A stretch of DNA of 64,000 bases from Variovorax sp. PBL-E5. GTDB lineage: Bacteria > Pseudomonadota > Gammaproteobacteria > Burkholderiales > Burkholderiaceae_C. Positions 27,396 to 34,823 of the stretch are shown in pieces; position 1 is the first letter of the stretch, and each line of letters opens with the position of its first letter. The DNA lies in NCBI RefSeq assembly GCF_901827185.1, contig NZ_LR594671.1:3720001-3784000 (forward strand). Reading direction: 5' to 3'. The position numbers were made by a program, and so were the translations under genes. The notes beneath the pieces are model-generated. The model saw only the letters and a list, made by a program, of their open reading frames with translations. It made no database searches and was not told the origin of the DNA.

Positions 27396-27510
27396 TGGGC
27401 AACCCTTGTTGGCGCGTGCGTGAGGCACGCCGGCCAGGGATCAAAGCCCCGGTCTTCGCGCGATCTTAGACAAGAGTGCTCAAAGGAAAAAGCGGAGAAT
27501 ACCGGTCAGA

Positions 27511-28434
27511 ATGATCGACAAAACCAATCAGTGGATTCCGCCGAGGCTGCGTCTGAATCTGCGCCACCTGGAAGTGTTCGTCGCCACGGCGCGTGGCGGC
27601 AGCACGCGCGCCGCGGCCGACCGCATCGCGCGCTCGCAGTCGGCCGCCAGCACCGCGCTGGCCGATCTCGAAGGCTCGCTCGGCGTCGAGCTGTTCGACC
27701 GCATCGGGCGCCGGCTGCAGCTCAACGAGAACGGGCGCGCGCTGCTGCCCCGCGCCCAGGCCCTGGTCGAGCAGGCGGCCGAGCTGCAGGCCCTCTTCAG
27801 CGAGGAGCATGCGGCGCCGCTGCGGGTCGCGGCCAGCTTCACGATCGGCGAATACCTCCTGCCCGAACTGATCTCGGAATGGACGCTGCGCCATCCGCAG
27901 AGCCAGGTCCAGCTGCGCATCGGCAACACCAGCGAGGTGATCGAGGCGGTGGCCGGCTTCGACGTCGACGTCGGCTTCATCGAAGGCCCGCAGACGCATC
28001 CGGAAGTCACCGTGCGCCCCTGGCTCGACGACGAGCTCATCGTCGTCGCCGCGCCAGGCCATCCGCTGGCCGGCCGCACCGCCACGCTGCGCCAGTTGGC
28101 CGAGCTCACCTGGGTGATGCGAGAGCACGGCTCCGGCACGCGCCAAGTCGCCGACGCCTGGCTGATCCGCAACCTCGCCCACGTGCGCGTGGGCTTCGAG
28201 CTCGGCAGCACCGAGGCGATCAAGCGCGTGGTGGCGGCGGGGGGCGGATTGAGCTGCCTGTCACGTCACGCGGTGGCGCAGAGCATCGACGACGGACGGC
28301 TGGTCGAGCTGCGCACCCGGCTGCCGCGGGCGGTGCGCACGCTGGCGATCGTGTTGCATACCGAGAAGCGGCTGGGGCGGGCGACCACGGATTTTCTGAA
28401 GCATTGCAATGACGCGGTGCCGTCCGGTGCGTAG
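27511..28434 (+). CDS. LysR-family regulator, divergent from soeABC
   Basis: A 307-residue LysR protein with the helix-turn-helix in LRHLEVFVATARGGSTRAAA and a full effector domain (LRVAASFTIGEYLLPELIS, the CysB/CbbR-like subgroup style). It is transcribed away from soeA; the 115-bp gap (27396-27510) must contain both promoters. By position it is the likely regulator of the sulfite-oxidising operon, perhaps responding to sulfite or a sulfonate intermediate (inference). Confidence 0.88.
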   Translation: MIDKTNQWIPPRLRLNLRHLEVFVATARGGSTRAAADRIARSQSAASTALADLEGSLGVELFDRIGRRLQLNENGRALLPRAQALVEQAAELQALFSEEHAAPLRVAASFTIGEYLLPELISEWTLRHPQSQVQLRIGNTSEVIEAVAGFDVDVGFIEGPQTHPEVTVRPWLDDELIVVAAPGHPLAGRTATLRQLAELTWVMREHGSGTRQVADAWLIRNLAHVRVGFELGSTEAIKRVVAAGGGLSCLSRHAVAQSIDDGRLVELRTRLPRAVRTLAIVLHTEKRLGRATTDFLKHCNDAVPSGA

Positions 28435-28473
28435 AGACTGCCCAGTATGCCGCCTTGTATTTTCGACCGGCGA

Positions 28474-29076
28474 CTACGGCGCCGGATAGGACGTCGGCAC
28501 GAGCCGCCATACATCCTGATTCCCGCACGCTCCCACAACAATGAACGCGACGGGATTGCCGCCCTGATAACCCAGGCACATGCCTGTCGCCACGTTCGTG
28601 ATCATCCCTTCGAACTGGGTGTTGACGAGTGTCTGGGTACCACCGGTCCGCAACAGTCTCCACGTCGCGCGCGCCCCGCCGGGGGGAAATGGGACGTTCG
28701 TTTGAGACAGATCGCTCCACACCGGAGAGCCCCATGCGCTGTCGGAACCCAGATTGAGCCATTGCCTGGGTGAACTGTCGTACCCGGTTGCTGCGAGGAT
28801 TCGAAACGGCGCGGAGCCGTCGACTTGGGGGATATAGGCTTTGTCTTCGACGGCGTGACGAACATAGAACTTCTGAAGAATGTCCGAATCGTTGCACGTC
28901 GCGGTGCGATAGGTCGAGACGCGAGGGCCCGTCTGCATGCGGACGCACAGGCCATTGAGCTTGTTGACGATATGGAATGGCGTGGTGTTCAGATCGGGTG
29001 CCGCCAACGCCAGGAGCGGGGTCGACAGGCTCATCACCATGAAGGCCAGCCGATTCAAAAGGGATCCGAGTTTCAT
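28474..29076 (-). CDS. Secreted beta-trefoil-like protein (paralogue 1)
   Basis: A 200-residue exported protein with signal peptide MKLGSLLNRLAFMVMSLSTP and cleavage near LALA. The mature part has ricin-like features: PFHIVNKLNGLCVRMQTG, TYRTATCNDSDILQKFYV, SPRQWLNLG and a closing NQDVWRLVPT, with paired cysteines. GGAGG lies 9 nt before the ATG. It is the second gene of a tandem pair with 29091-29918, 14 nt apart. No known binding partner; a carbohydrate-binding or secreted-lectin role is only a guess. Confidence 0.7.
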   Translation of the reverse strand: MKLGSLLNRLAFMVMSLSTPLLALAAPDLNTTPFHIVNKLNGLCVRMQTGPRVSTYRTATCNDSDILQKFYVRHAVEDKAYIPQVDGSAPFRILAATGYDSSPRQWLNLGSDSAWGSPVWSDLSQTNVPFPPGGARATWRLLRTGGTQTLVNTQFEGMITNVATGMCLGYQGGNPVAFIVVGACGNQDVWRLVPTSYPAP

Positions 29077-29090
29077 GACGATGCGCCTCC

Positions 29091-29918
29091 TTATTGCTGC
29101 GACGAAGGCGTGAAGTAGGTCGTCGGCTCGAGCCGCCATACGTCCTCGTTCTGGCATGTACCCGAGACAATCTGAGTTCCCATTGCCGGGTTGTGATCTT
29201 GATAACTCAGGCAATTGTGCGTGGACGCATTGAAGATCAGTCCCTCGAATTGCGTATTGACCAGGTTTTGCGTGTCCAGTTTTCGCGTGAGGTACCAGTA
29301 TGCGTTTCCACCCTCACCTCCAAGGGCAGGAAACTGAATATCCGTGTGGAGGTTGTAAACGAAAGAACCCGGTGAGGCATCCGCATTCAAGTTGTACCAC
29401 TGCCGTGGCGTGAACTCGATGCTTCCTGCCTCGAGGATGCGAACGGGCTCGCTTCTGCCTTCCAATTGAGGAACATAGGGCGTGTCTGCGGCGTGGTCGA
29501 AGAAGTAGAACTTCTGAAAAAAATCAGTGTCGCTGCACGTCGCGGTCCGAAACAGCAGGGCATCCGTGCCCTTGTATCCGTCTTCGTATTGCTGGATGCA
29601 AAAGCCGCGCAGCTTGTTGACGATGCGAAACGGCGTTGTATGGAGATCGGGCCGGAACTGCGCTGAAGCGAAGGCAGGAACGGCTGCGGCGATGACGCAA
29701 AGCAGGAGTCGACCCAAGTCCCGCTGGGTCAGCGCTGCGCGGGCTGCTCGAACGCAACGGCCTGATGCGCGACACACCGCCTCCATGAACCTGCCCGCCT
29801 GCGCCCTGCGGCGCGGTCGAAGAGGCGGATGGTGTTGGGATGCGGTGTGCGGATCGATGCTGCGCGGAACGCGCGCAGCCCATGCTCGCAGCGATGCGAG
29901 CCGCGATGGACTTCTCAT
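29091..29918 (-). CDS. Secreted beta-trefoil-like protein (paralogue 2)
   Basis: The homologous partner of 28474-29076: TTPFRIVNKLRGFCIQQYED, FRTATCSDTDFFQKFYFF, TPRQWYNLNAD and NEDVWRLEPTTY align directly. The start is ambiguous. The ATG at 29918 has GGGAG 9 nt upstream but gives 275 residues with the hydrophobic signal (LLLCVIAAAVPAFASA) beginning only after about residue 65. The ATG at 29786 gives 231 residues with a more normal signal but a poor ribosome-binding site. Function unknown. Confidence 0.65.
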   Translation of the reverse strand: MRSPSRLASLRAWAARVPRSIDPHTASQHHPPLRPRRRAQAGRFMEAVCRASGRCVRAARAALTQRDLGRLLLCVIAAAVPAFASAQFRPDLHTTPFRIVNKLRGFCIQQYEDGYKGTDALLFRTATCSDTDFFQKFYFFDHAADTPYVPQLEGRSEPVRILEAGSIEFTPRQWYNLNADASPGSFVYNLHTDIQFPALGGEGGNAYWYLTRKLDTQNLVNTQFEGLIFNASTHNCLSYQDHNPAMGTQIVSGTCQNEDVWRLEPTTYFTPSSQQ

Positions 29919-30119
29919 AGGTGATAGCTCCCTGTTGTGGCCTGTTTTTTTTGTGGACAGCGCAATTGCATTGCATGCGAATCCGGCGCCAATATAGGTG
30001 GACCGGACTCTGACTACAAGCAGGGAGAAAGTTCTCAAAGGATCCGCAGATGCGCGGACCTCGCCGTCCCATTCAACGGCCGCGGATGCGGGCTTGCAAG
30101 CCGTCGACCGCGTGCAACG

Positions 30120-31034
30120 TCAAGCCGCCGCGAGCACCGCCAGCGCCACCGACGCAATGCGCGACACCAGCGAATCCGCACGCGAGGTCAGCACGACCGG
30201 AACGCGCGTGCCGAGCACGAGTCCCGCGCATTCACCGCCGCCGATGTAGACGAAGCTCTTGTAGAGCATGTTGCCGGCATTGAGGTCCGGCATCAGCAGC
30301 AGGTCGGCATCGCCGCTGACTTGCGAGTCGATCTTCTTGATGCGCGCGGCCTCGGCCGAGATCGCATTGTCGAAGCCGAAGGGGCCTTCGACCAGCGCCC
30401 CGGGCCACGCCCCCTGCCGCGCCATCTCGACCAGGGCCTGGGCATCGACGGTCGCCGGTATCGCGGGGTTGACCGATTCCACGGCCGCGACGATGCCGAC
30501 CTTCGGCTGCGCGATGCCGAGCTTGTTCAGCAGCGCGATCGCATTGCCGAGGATGTCGCGCTTGGTGGCCAGCGTCGGTGCGATGTTGACCACGCAGTCG
30601 GCCAGGCCGAGCAGCTTCGGATAGCGCGGCAGGTCGAACAGGAAGACGTGGCTGATGCGCGTCTCGCCGCGCAGGCCGGTATGACGCTCGACCACGGCCG
30701 ACATCAGTTCGTCCGTGTGCAGCGAGCCCTTCATCAGCGCGCCGACCGCGCCTTCGCGCGCCAGCGCGACAGCGCGCCGCGCGGCATCGGGCGCTTCGCT
30801 GCCGGTGTCGATGATCTCGAAGCCGGACGCATCGACCCCGGCCGCCTCGGCGGCGCGCGCGATGCCGTCGCGTGGTCCGACCAGCACGGGCTGCGCGAGC
30901 CGCGCATCGGCAATGCGCGCAGCCGCGTCCATCGCCGTCGCATCGCAGGGATACACCAGCGCGATGCGCGCGCCCTTCGCCCCCTGCTGCGCGCGCTGCA
31001 CCAGCGCCGCGAGCCGGGGGTGCGCTTCAGACAT
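30120..31034 (-). CDS. pta: Phosphate acetyltransferase of the Xsc pathway
   Basis: A 304-residue phosphotransacetylase-family protein (PTA/PTB fold): ALVYPCDATAMDAAARIADA at the N-terminus, GALMKGSLHTDELMSAVV, VFLFDLPRYPKLLGLADCVV, and VLGTRVPVVLTSRADS at the end. It would convert acetyl phosphate from Xsc into acetyl-CoA in the cytosol. Its ATG (31034) overlaps the xsc stop by 8 nt (ATGTCTGA), so the two are translationally coupled, the usual xsc-pta arrangement. Confidence 0.9.
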   Translation of the reverse strand: MSEAHPRLAALVQRAQQGAKGARIALVYPCDATAMDAAARIADARLAQPVLVGPRDGIARAAEAAGVDASGFEIIDTGSEAPDAARRAVALAREGAVGALMKGSLHTDELMSAVVERHTGLRGETRISHVFLFDLPRYPKLLGLADCVVNIAPTLATKRDILGNAIALLNKLGIAQPKVGIVAAVESVNPAIPATVDAQALVEMARQGAWPGALVEGPFGFDNAISAEAARIKKIDSQVSGDADLLLMPDLNAGNMLYKSFVYIGGGECAGLVLGTRVPVVLTSRADSLVSRIASVALAVLAAA

Positions 31035-32838
31035 AGTCTTTGTACTTGTCCAGGAAGCGAACCGGCTTGGACAAGGCATCGCGGCGGAACGGATCGCCCA
31101 GTTCGCGCGTGCACATGATCTCGATGACCGTGGTCTTGCCCTGGTTCATCTGCATGTCGATCGCCTTCTTCAGCGCCGGACCCACGTCCTCGAGCTTGTC
31201 GACCACGATGCCTTCGGCGCCCATTGCCTTCGCGATGCCGGCAAAGCTTTCGCTCTCGAGTTCACCGGCGACGAAGCGGCGGTTGTAGAAGTCGACCTGG
31301 TTTTTCTTCTCCGCGCCCCACTGGCGGTTGTGGAACACCACGGCCGTGACCGGGATGTCGTGGCGCACGGCGGTCATGATCTCGACCATGCTCATGCCCC
31401 AGGCGCCGTCGCCCGCATAGGCGATGGCCGGGCGGTCCGGCGCGGCGCACTTGGCGCCGATGATGGTCGGCAGCGCATAGCCGCAGTTGCCGAAGCTCAT
31501 CGGTGCAAAGAAGCTGCGCGGCTCGTCGAAGCGCAGATAGCTGTTGGCGATGGCGTTGATGTTGCCGATGTCGGTCGAGACCATCGCGCGCGGCGGCATC
31601 GCCTTCTCGAGTTCGCGCAGCACCTGGCGCGGGTGCAGCCAGTTGCCCTTTTCCTTTTCGGCTTCGGCGATGGCGTCGAGGCTGAAGGGATCGCGCTCAT
31701 GGGTCCACTCGGTGAGTTCTTTTTCCCAGGCGTCCTTCTCGGCCTTGATCTTGGCGGCGCGCTCGGCCTTGGTGGCGTCGCAGGCGAGTTTCTTGCCTTC
31801 GAGGCGCTTGAGCAGCGCGACCGCGGCGGCCTTGGCATCGCCGTGGATGCCGACGGTGATCTTCTTCACCAGGCCGAGGTTGGTGTGGTCGGCTTCGACC
31901 TGGATGATCTTGGCATCCTTCGGCCAGTAGTCCATGCCGTGCTGCGGCAGCGTGCCGAAGGGGCCCATGCGCGAACCGAGCGCGATGACCACGTCGGCCT
32001 GCGAGATCAGCTTCATCGCCGCCTTCGAGCCCTGGTAGCCCAGCGGGCCGGCCCACAGCGGATGGCTGGCCGGGAACGAGTCGTTGCGCAGATAGCCATT
32101 GGCCACCGGCGCGCCCAGGCGCTCGGCCAGCGCCTTGCATTCCTCGACCGCATCGCCCATCACCACGCCGCCGCCCGACAGGATGACCGGGAACTTGGCG
32201 TTGGCCAGCAGCTCGGCCGCGGCATCGAGGCTCTTCTCGCCGCCGGCGCCGCGTTCCACGCGCATCGGCTTCGGGATCTCGGTCGTGATCTCGCCATAGA
32301 AGTAGTCGCGCGGGATGTTGAGCTGCGTCGGGCCCATCTCGGAGATCGCGCGGTCGAAGCAGCGCGCGGTGAACTCGGCCATGCGCTTCGGATTGACGAC
32401 GTGGCCCTGGTACTTGGTGAACTCCTGGAACATCGGCAGCTGGTTGGCTTCCTGGAAGCCGCCGAGGCCCATGCCCATGGTGCCGGTCTCGGGCGTGATC
32501 ATCACCACCGGGCTGTGCGCCCAGTAGGCCGCCGCGATGGCCGTCACGCAGTTGCTGATGCCGGGGCCGTTCTGGCCGATCACCACGCCGTGGCGGCCGG
32601 AGACGCGCGCATAGCCGTCGGCCATGTGGGCGCCGCCCTGCTCGTGCACCACCGGGATCAGGCGGATGCCGGCCGGCGCGAAGATGTCCATCGCGTCCAT
32701 GAAGGCCGAGCCCATGATGCCGAACATGTCGGTCACGCCGTTGGCGACCATCGTTTCGACGAAGGCTTCGGAGGGCGTCATCTTCTGCACGCCGGTCACG
32801 GCGGCCCGGGCTGCGGCGGCGGGGGGTTGCTTGCTCAT
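31027..32838 (-). CDS. xsc: Sulfoacetaldehyde acetyltransferase (Xsc)
   Basis: A 603-residue thiamine-diphosphate enzyme that cleaves sulfoacetaldehyde with phosphate to acetyl phosphate and sulfite. N-terminal TPP-binding PYR domain with MFGIMGSAFMDAMDIFAPAG and the activating Glu in VVHEQGGAHMADGYAR; central domain; C-terminal PP domain with GDGAWGMSMVEI...HNRQWGAEKKNQVDF (GDG metal site). The length matches the family. AAGGAG lies 6 nt before the ATG at 32838. It is divergent from the IclR gene at 33007, and the gap carries two strong dyads. It is the hub of the sulfonate genes in this window. Confidence 0.95.
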   Translation of the reverse strand: MSKQPPAAAARAAVTGVQKMTPSEAFVETMVANGVTDMFGIMGSAFMDAMDIFAPAGIRLIPVVHEQGGAHMADGYARVSGRHGVVIGQNGPGISNCVTAIAAAYWAHSPVVMITPETGTMGMGLGGFQEANQLPMFQEFTKYQGHVVNPKRMAEFTARCFDRAISEMGPTQLNIPRDYFYGEITTEIPKPMRVERGAGGEKSLDAAAELLANAKFPVILSGGGVVMGDAVEECKALAERLGAPVANGYLRNDSFPASHPLWAGPLGYQGSKAAMKLISQADVVIALGSRMGPFGTLPQHGMDYWPKDAKIIQVEADHTNLGLVKKITVGIHGDAKAAAVALLKRLEGKKLACDATKAERAAKIKAEKDAWEKELTEWTHERDPFSLDAIAEAEKEKGNWLHPRQVLRELEKAMPPRAMVSTDIGNINAIANSYLRFDEPRSFFAPMSFGNCGYALPTIIGAKCAAPDRPAIAYAGDGAWGMSMVEIMTAVRHDIPVTAVVFHNRQWGAEKKNQVDFYNRRFVAGELESESFAGIAKAMGAEGIVVDKLEDVGPALKKAIDMQMNQGKTTVIEIMCTRELGDPFRRDALSKPVRFLDKYKDYV

Positions 32839-32884
32839 GGAGGTCTCCTTGGGGTCAGGGGTGGTCGCGGATCTATCAAAAGTT

Positions 32885-32899
32885 GGAACCGATGGTTCC
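32885..32899. promoter_or_regulatory. IclR-type operator dyad GGAAC-N5-GTTCC at xsc/iclR
   Basis: GGAACCGATGGTTCC, a perfect 15-bp dyad 47 bp upstream of the xsc start in the xsc/iclR divergent gap. The same dyad with the same spacing occurs at 55250-55264 in front of another iclR gene and a GMC oxidoreductase. IclR regulators typically bind dyads of this size, so this is a likely operator for the adjacent regulator. Confidence 0.6.
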
Positions 32900-32949
32900 G
32901 GAATTCGTACCGGCGAAATATAGGCGCGCAAAGCCTTGTCGTCAACAAA

Positions 32950-32986
32950 TTACAAAAAATGGGACGATACGTCTTGTTTTTTGTAA
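32950..32986. promoter_or_regulatory. Long A/T inverted repeat in the xsc/iclR divergent promoter
   Basis: TTACAAAAAA (32950-32959) and its exact inverse TTTTTTGTAA (32977-32986), 17 nt apart, immediately upstream of the IclR start at 33007. In a GC-rich genome a 10-bp A/T dyad is conspicuous. It could be a second regulator site overlapping the iclR promoter, or a cruciform/early terminator. Confidence 0.55.
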
Positions 32987-33006
32987 AAACAACTATGATC
33001 CATCCC

Positions 33007-33834
33007 ATGAAAGTCGTCAAGGGTCTGAAAGCCGAAGCGCCGGAACCGGGCGGCGACACGCCCGCGCTGCGGCTCTTCGCGCTGCTCGAAACCATCGCCG
33101 CCAAGGACCAGCGGCATGCGCTGCAGGACCTGGTCGAAGAGACCGGCCTGCCCAAGCCCACCCTGCACCGCATGCTGCAGCAGCTCGAAACCGCGGGCCT
33201 CTTGCAGCGCGAAGGCGACGGCCGGCACTACGGCATCGGCACGCGGCTGCGGCGGCTGGCCGAGAACCTGCTGCTCAACGACAGCCTGCACGGCGCGCGG
33301 CACACGGTGCTGCGCCAGTTGGTCGAGGAAGTGGGCGAGAGCTGCAACATCACCTCGCTCTCCGGCAGCGAGGTCGTCTACCTGGACCGCGTGGAGACCG
33401 CGGCGCCGCTGCGCTTCTACCTGCATTCCGGCTCGCGCGTGCCGGTGCATTGCTCGGCCAGCGGCAAGATCTTCCTGACACAGATGAGCCCGGCCCAGCG
33501 CCGGCGCCTCCTGGCCAACGCGCCGCTCGATGCCTACACGCCGCAGACATTGACCGATCTCGCGCAGATCGAGCGCGAGGTCCAGCGCGTGCGCAAGGAC
33601 GGCTTCGCGCTCGATCAGGAAGAGTTCCTGCCCGGCCTGCTCTGCATCGCGACGCTGGTGCCGTCCCCGGATGGGCCTTCGAACCTCTGCGTCGCGGTGC
33701 AGGCGCCGGTGATGCGGCTCGATGCCGCGAAGGCGAAGCTGCTGCTGCCCGCGCTGCAGCGTGCCGCGCTGGCGCTGAGCCGCATCGATGCCGATGCCGG
33801 CGGGCCCCGTGTCCTGCGTTCGATGGAGAGATGA
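33007..33834 (+). CDS. IclR-family regulator divergent from xsc
   Basis: A 275-residue IclR regulator. Winged helix at about residues 20-80 (LRLFALLETIAAKDQRHALQ, then GLPKPTLHRMLQQLETAGLL); effector domain from about 95, with VYLDRVETAAPLRFYLHSG and PVHCSASGKIFL. Its effector domain is closely similar to the IclR at 54418-55230. It ends 1 nt before the CobS-like gene, so it is co-transcribed with the AAA+/VWA pair. It is likely to control xsc-pta through the dyads in the shared gap; the effector is unknown (sulfoacetaldehyde or a sulfonate is plausible). Confidence 0.9.
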   Translation: MKVVKGLKAEAPEPGGDTPALRLFALLETIAAKDQRHALQDLVEETGLPKPTLHRMLQQLETAGLLQREGDGRHYGIGTRLRRLAENLLLNDSLHGARHTVLRQLVEEVGESCNITSLSGSEVVYLDRVETAAPLRFYLHSGSRVPVHCSASGKIFLTQMSPAQRRRLLANAPLDAYTPQTLTDLAQIEREVQRVRKDGFALDQEEFLPGLLCIATLVPSPDGPSNLCVAVQAPVMRLDAAKAKLLLPALQRAALALSRIDADAGGPRVLRSMER

Positions 33835-33835
33835 A

Positions 33836-34816
33836 ATGACCGACACCGCCGCGCTGAAACCCGACCGGATGCTTGCCGTGCGCGAGGTGTTCGGCATCGA
33901 CAGCGAGCTGAAGGTGCCGGCCTTCGGCGAACGCGACGAGCACGTGCCCGAGATCGACGCGGTCTACCGCTTCAACCCCGACGTCACGCTCGCCATCCTG
34001 GCCGGCTTCACGCGCGACCGGCGCGTGATGGTGCAGGGCCTGCACGGCACCGGCAAGTCGACCCACATCGAACAGGTCGCGGCGCGCCTGAACTGGCCCT
34101 GCGTGCGGCTCAACCTCGATGGCCACATCAGCCGGCTCGACCTGGTCGGCAAGGACGCCGTCGTGCTGCGCGACGGCCAGCAGGTGACCGAGTTCCAGGA
34201 AGGCATCGTGCCCTGGGCGTTGCAGCGGCCCGTGGCGCTGATCTTCGACGAGTACGACGCCGGCCGGCCCGACGTGATGTTCGTGATCCAGCGCATCCTC
34301 GAGCGCGACGGCAAGTTCACGCTGATGGACCAGAACAAGGTGCTGACGCCGCATCCCTTCTTCCGCCTGTTCGCGACCGCCAACACGGTGGGCCTGGGCA
34401 ACCTCAACGGGCTCTACCACGGTGCGCAGCGGCTCAACCATGCGCAGATCGACCGCTGGAACATCGTCGCCTCGCTGAACTACCTGCCGCGCGACGAGGA
34501 AGTGGCGATCGTGCAGGCCCGCGTGCCTTCGCTGGCCGACGATGCCGGCCGCGCGCTGGTCCGGTCGATGGTCGCAGTGGCCGATCTCACGCGCCGCGGC
34601 TTCGCGGCCGGCGACCTGTCGACGCTGATGTCGCCGCGCACCGTCATCACCTGGGCCGAGAACATCGAGATCTTCCGCGACCCCGCGCTCGCGTTCCGCC
34701 TGTCCTTCGTCAACAAGTGCGACGACGCCGAACGGCCGCTGGTGGCCGAATACTTCCAGCGCTGCTTCGACCTCGAGTTGAAGGAGTCGCACCAGCTGAC
34801 GAGCCCGCAAGGCTGA
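33836..34816 (+). CDS. AAA+ ATPase, CobS/MoxR-like
   Basis: A 326-residue AAA+ protein annotated in relatives as cobaltochelatase CobS. The N-terminus (REVFGIDSELKVPAFGERDE) and Walker A (GLHGTGKST, about residue 70), Walker B (VALIFDEYDAG) and sensor region (RLFATANTVGLG) are intact. With the VWA protein that follows 7 nt later it forms a CobS-CobT/MoxR-VWA pair. No CobN chelatase subunit is present in the window. Such pairs also serve as metal-insertion or activation chaperones (NorQ-NorD, CbbQ-CbbO). A role here in activating an enzyme of the sulfonate pathway is inference. Confidence 0.85.
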   Translation: MTDTAALKPDRMLAVREVFGIDSELKVPAFGERDEHVPEIDAVYRFNPDVTLAILAGFTRDRRVMVQGLHGTGKSTHIEQVAARLNWPCVRLNLDGHISRLDLVGKDAVVLRDGQQVTEFQEGIVPWALQRPVALIFDEYDAGRPDVMFVIQRILERDGKFTLMDQNKVLTPHPFFRLFATANTVGLGNLNGLYHGAQRLNHAQIDRWNIVASLNYLPRDEEVAIVQARVPSLADDAGRALVRSMVAVADLTRRGFAAGDLSTLMSPRTVITWAENIEIFRDPALAFRLSFVNKCDDAERPLVAEYFQRCFDLELKESHQLTSPQG

Positions 34817-34823
34817 GCCCGCC

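Noticed and set aside
24537-28412. A 1291-codon open frame on the plus strand opposite soeA, with no stop
   Set aside because: It is the antisense of a real molybdoprotein gene in high-GC DNA. The translation is rich in Arg, Ala, Gly and His without domains, and it runs into the LysR gene in the wrong frame.
30715-33006. Long open frame upstream of the IclR gene, opposite xsc
   Set aside because: Antisense shadow of xsc. IclR similarity begins at the ATG at 33007.
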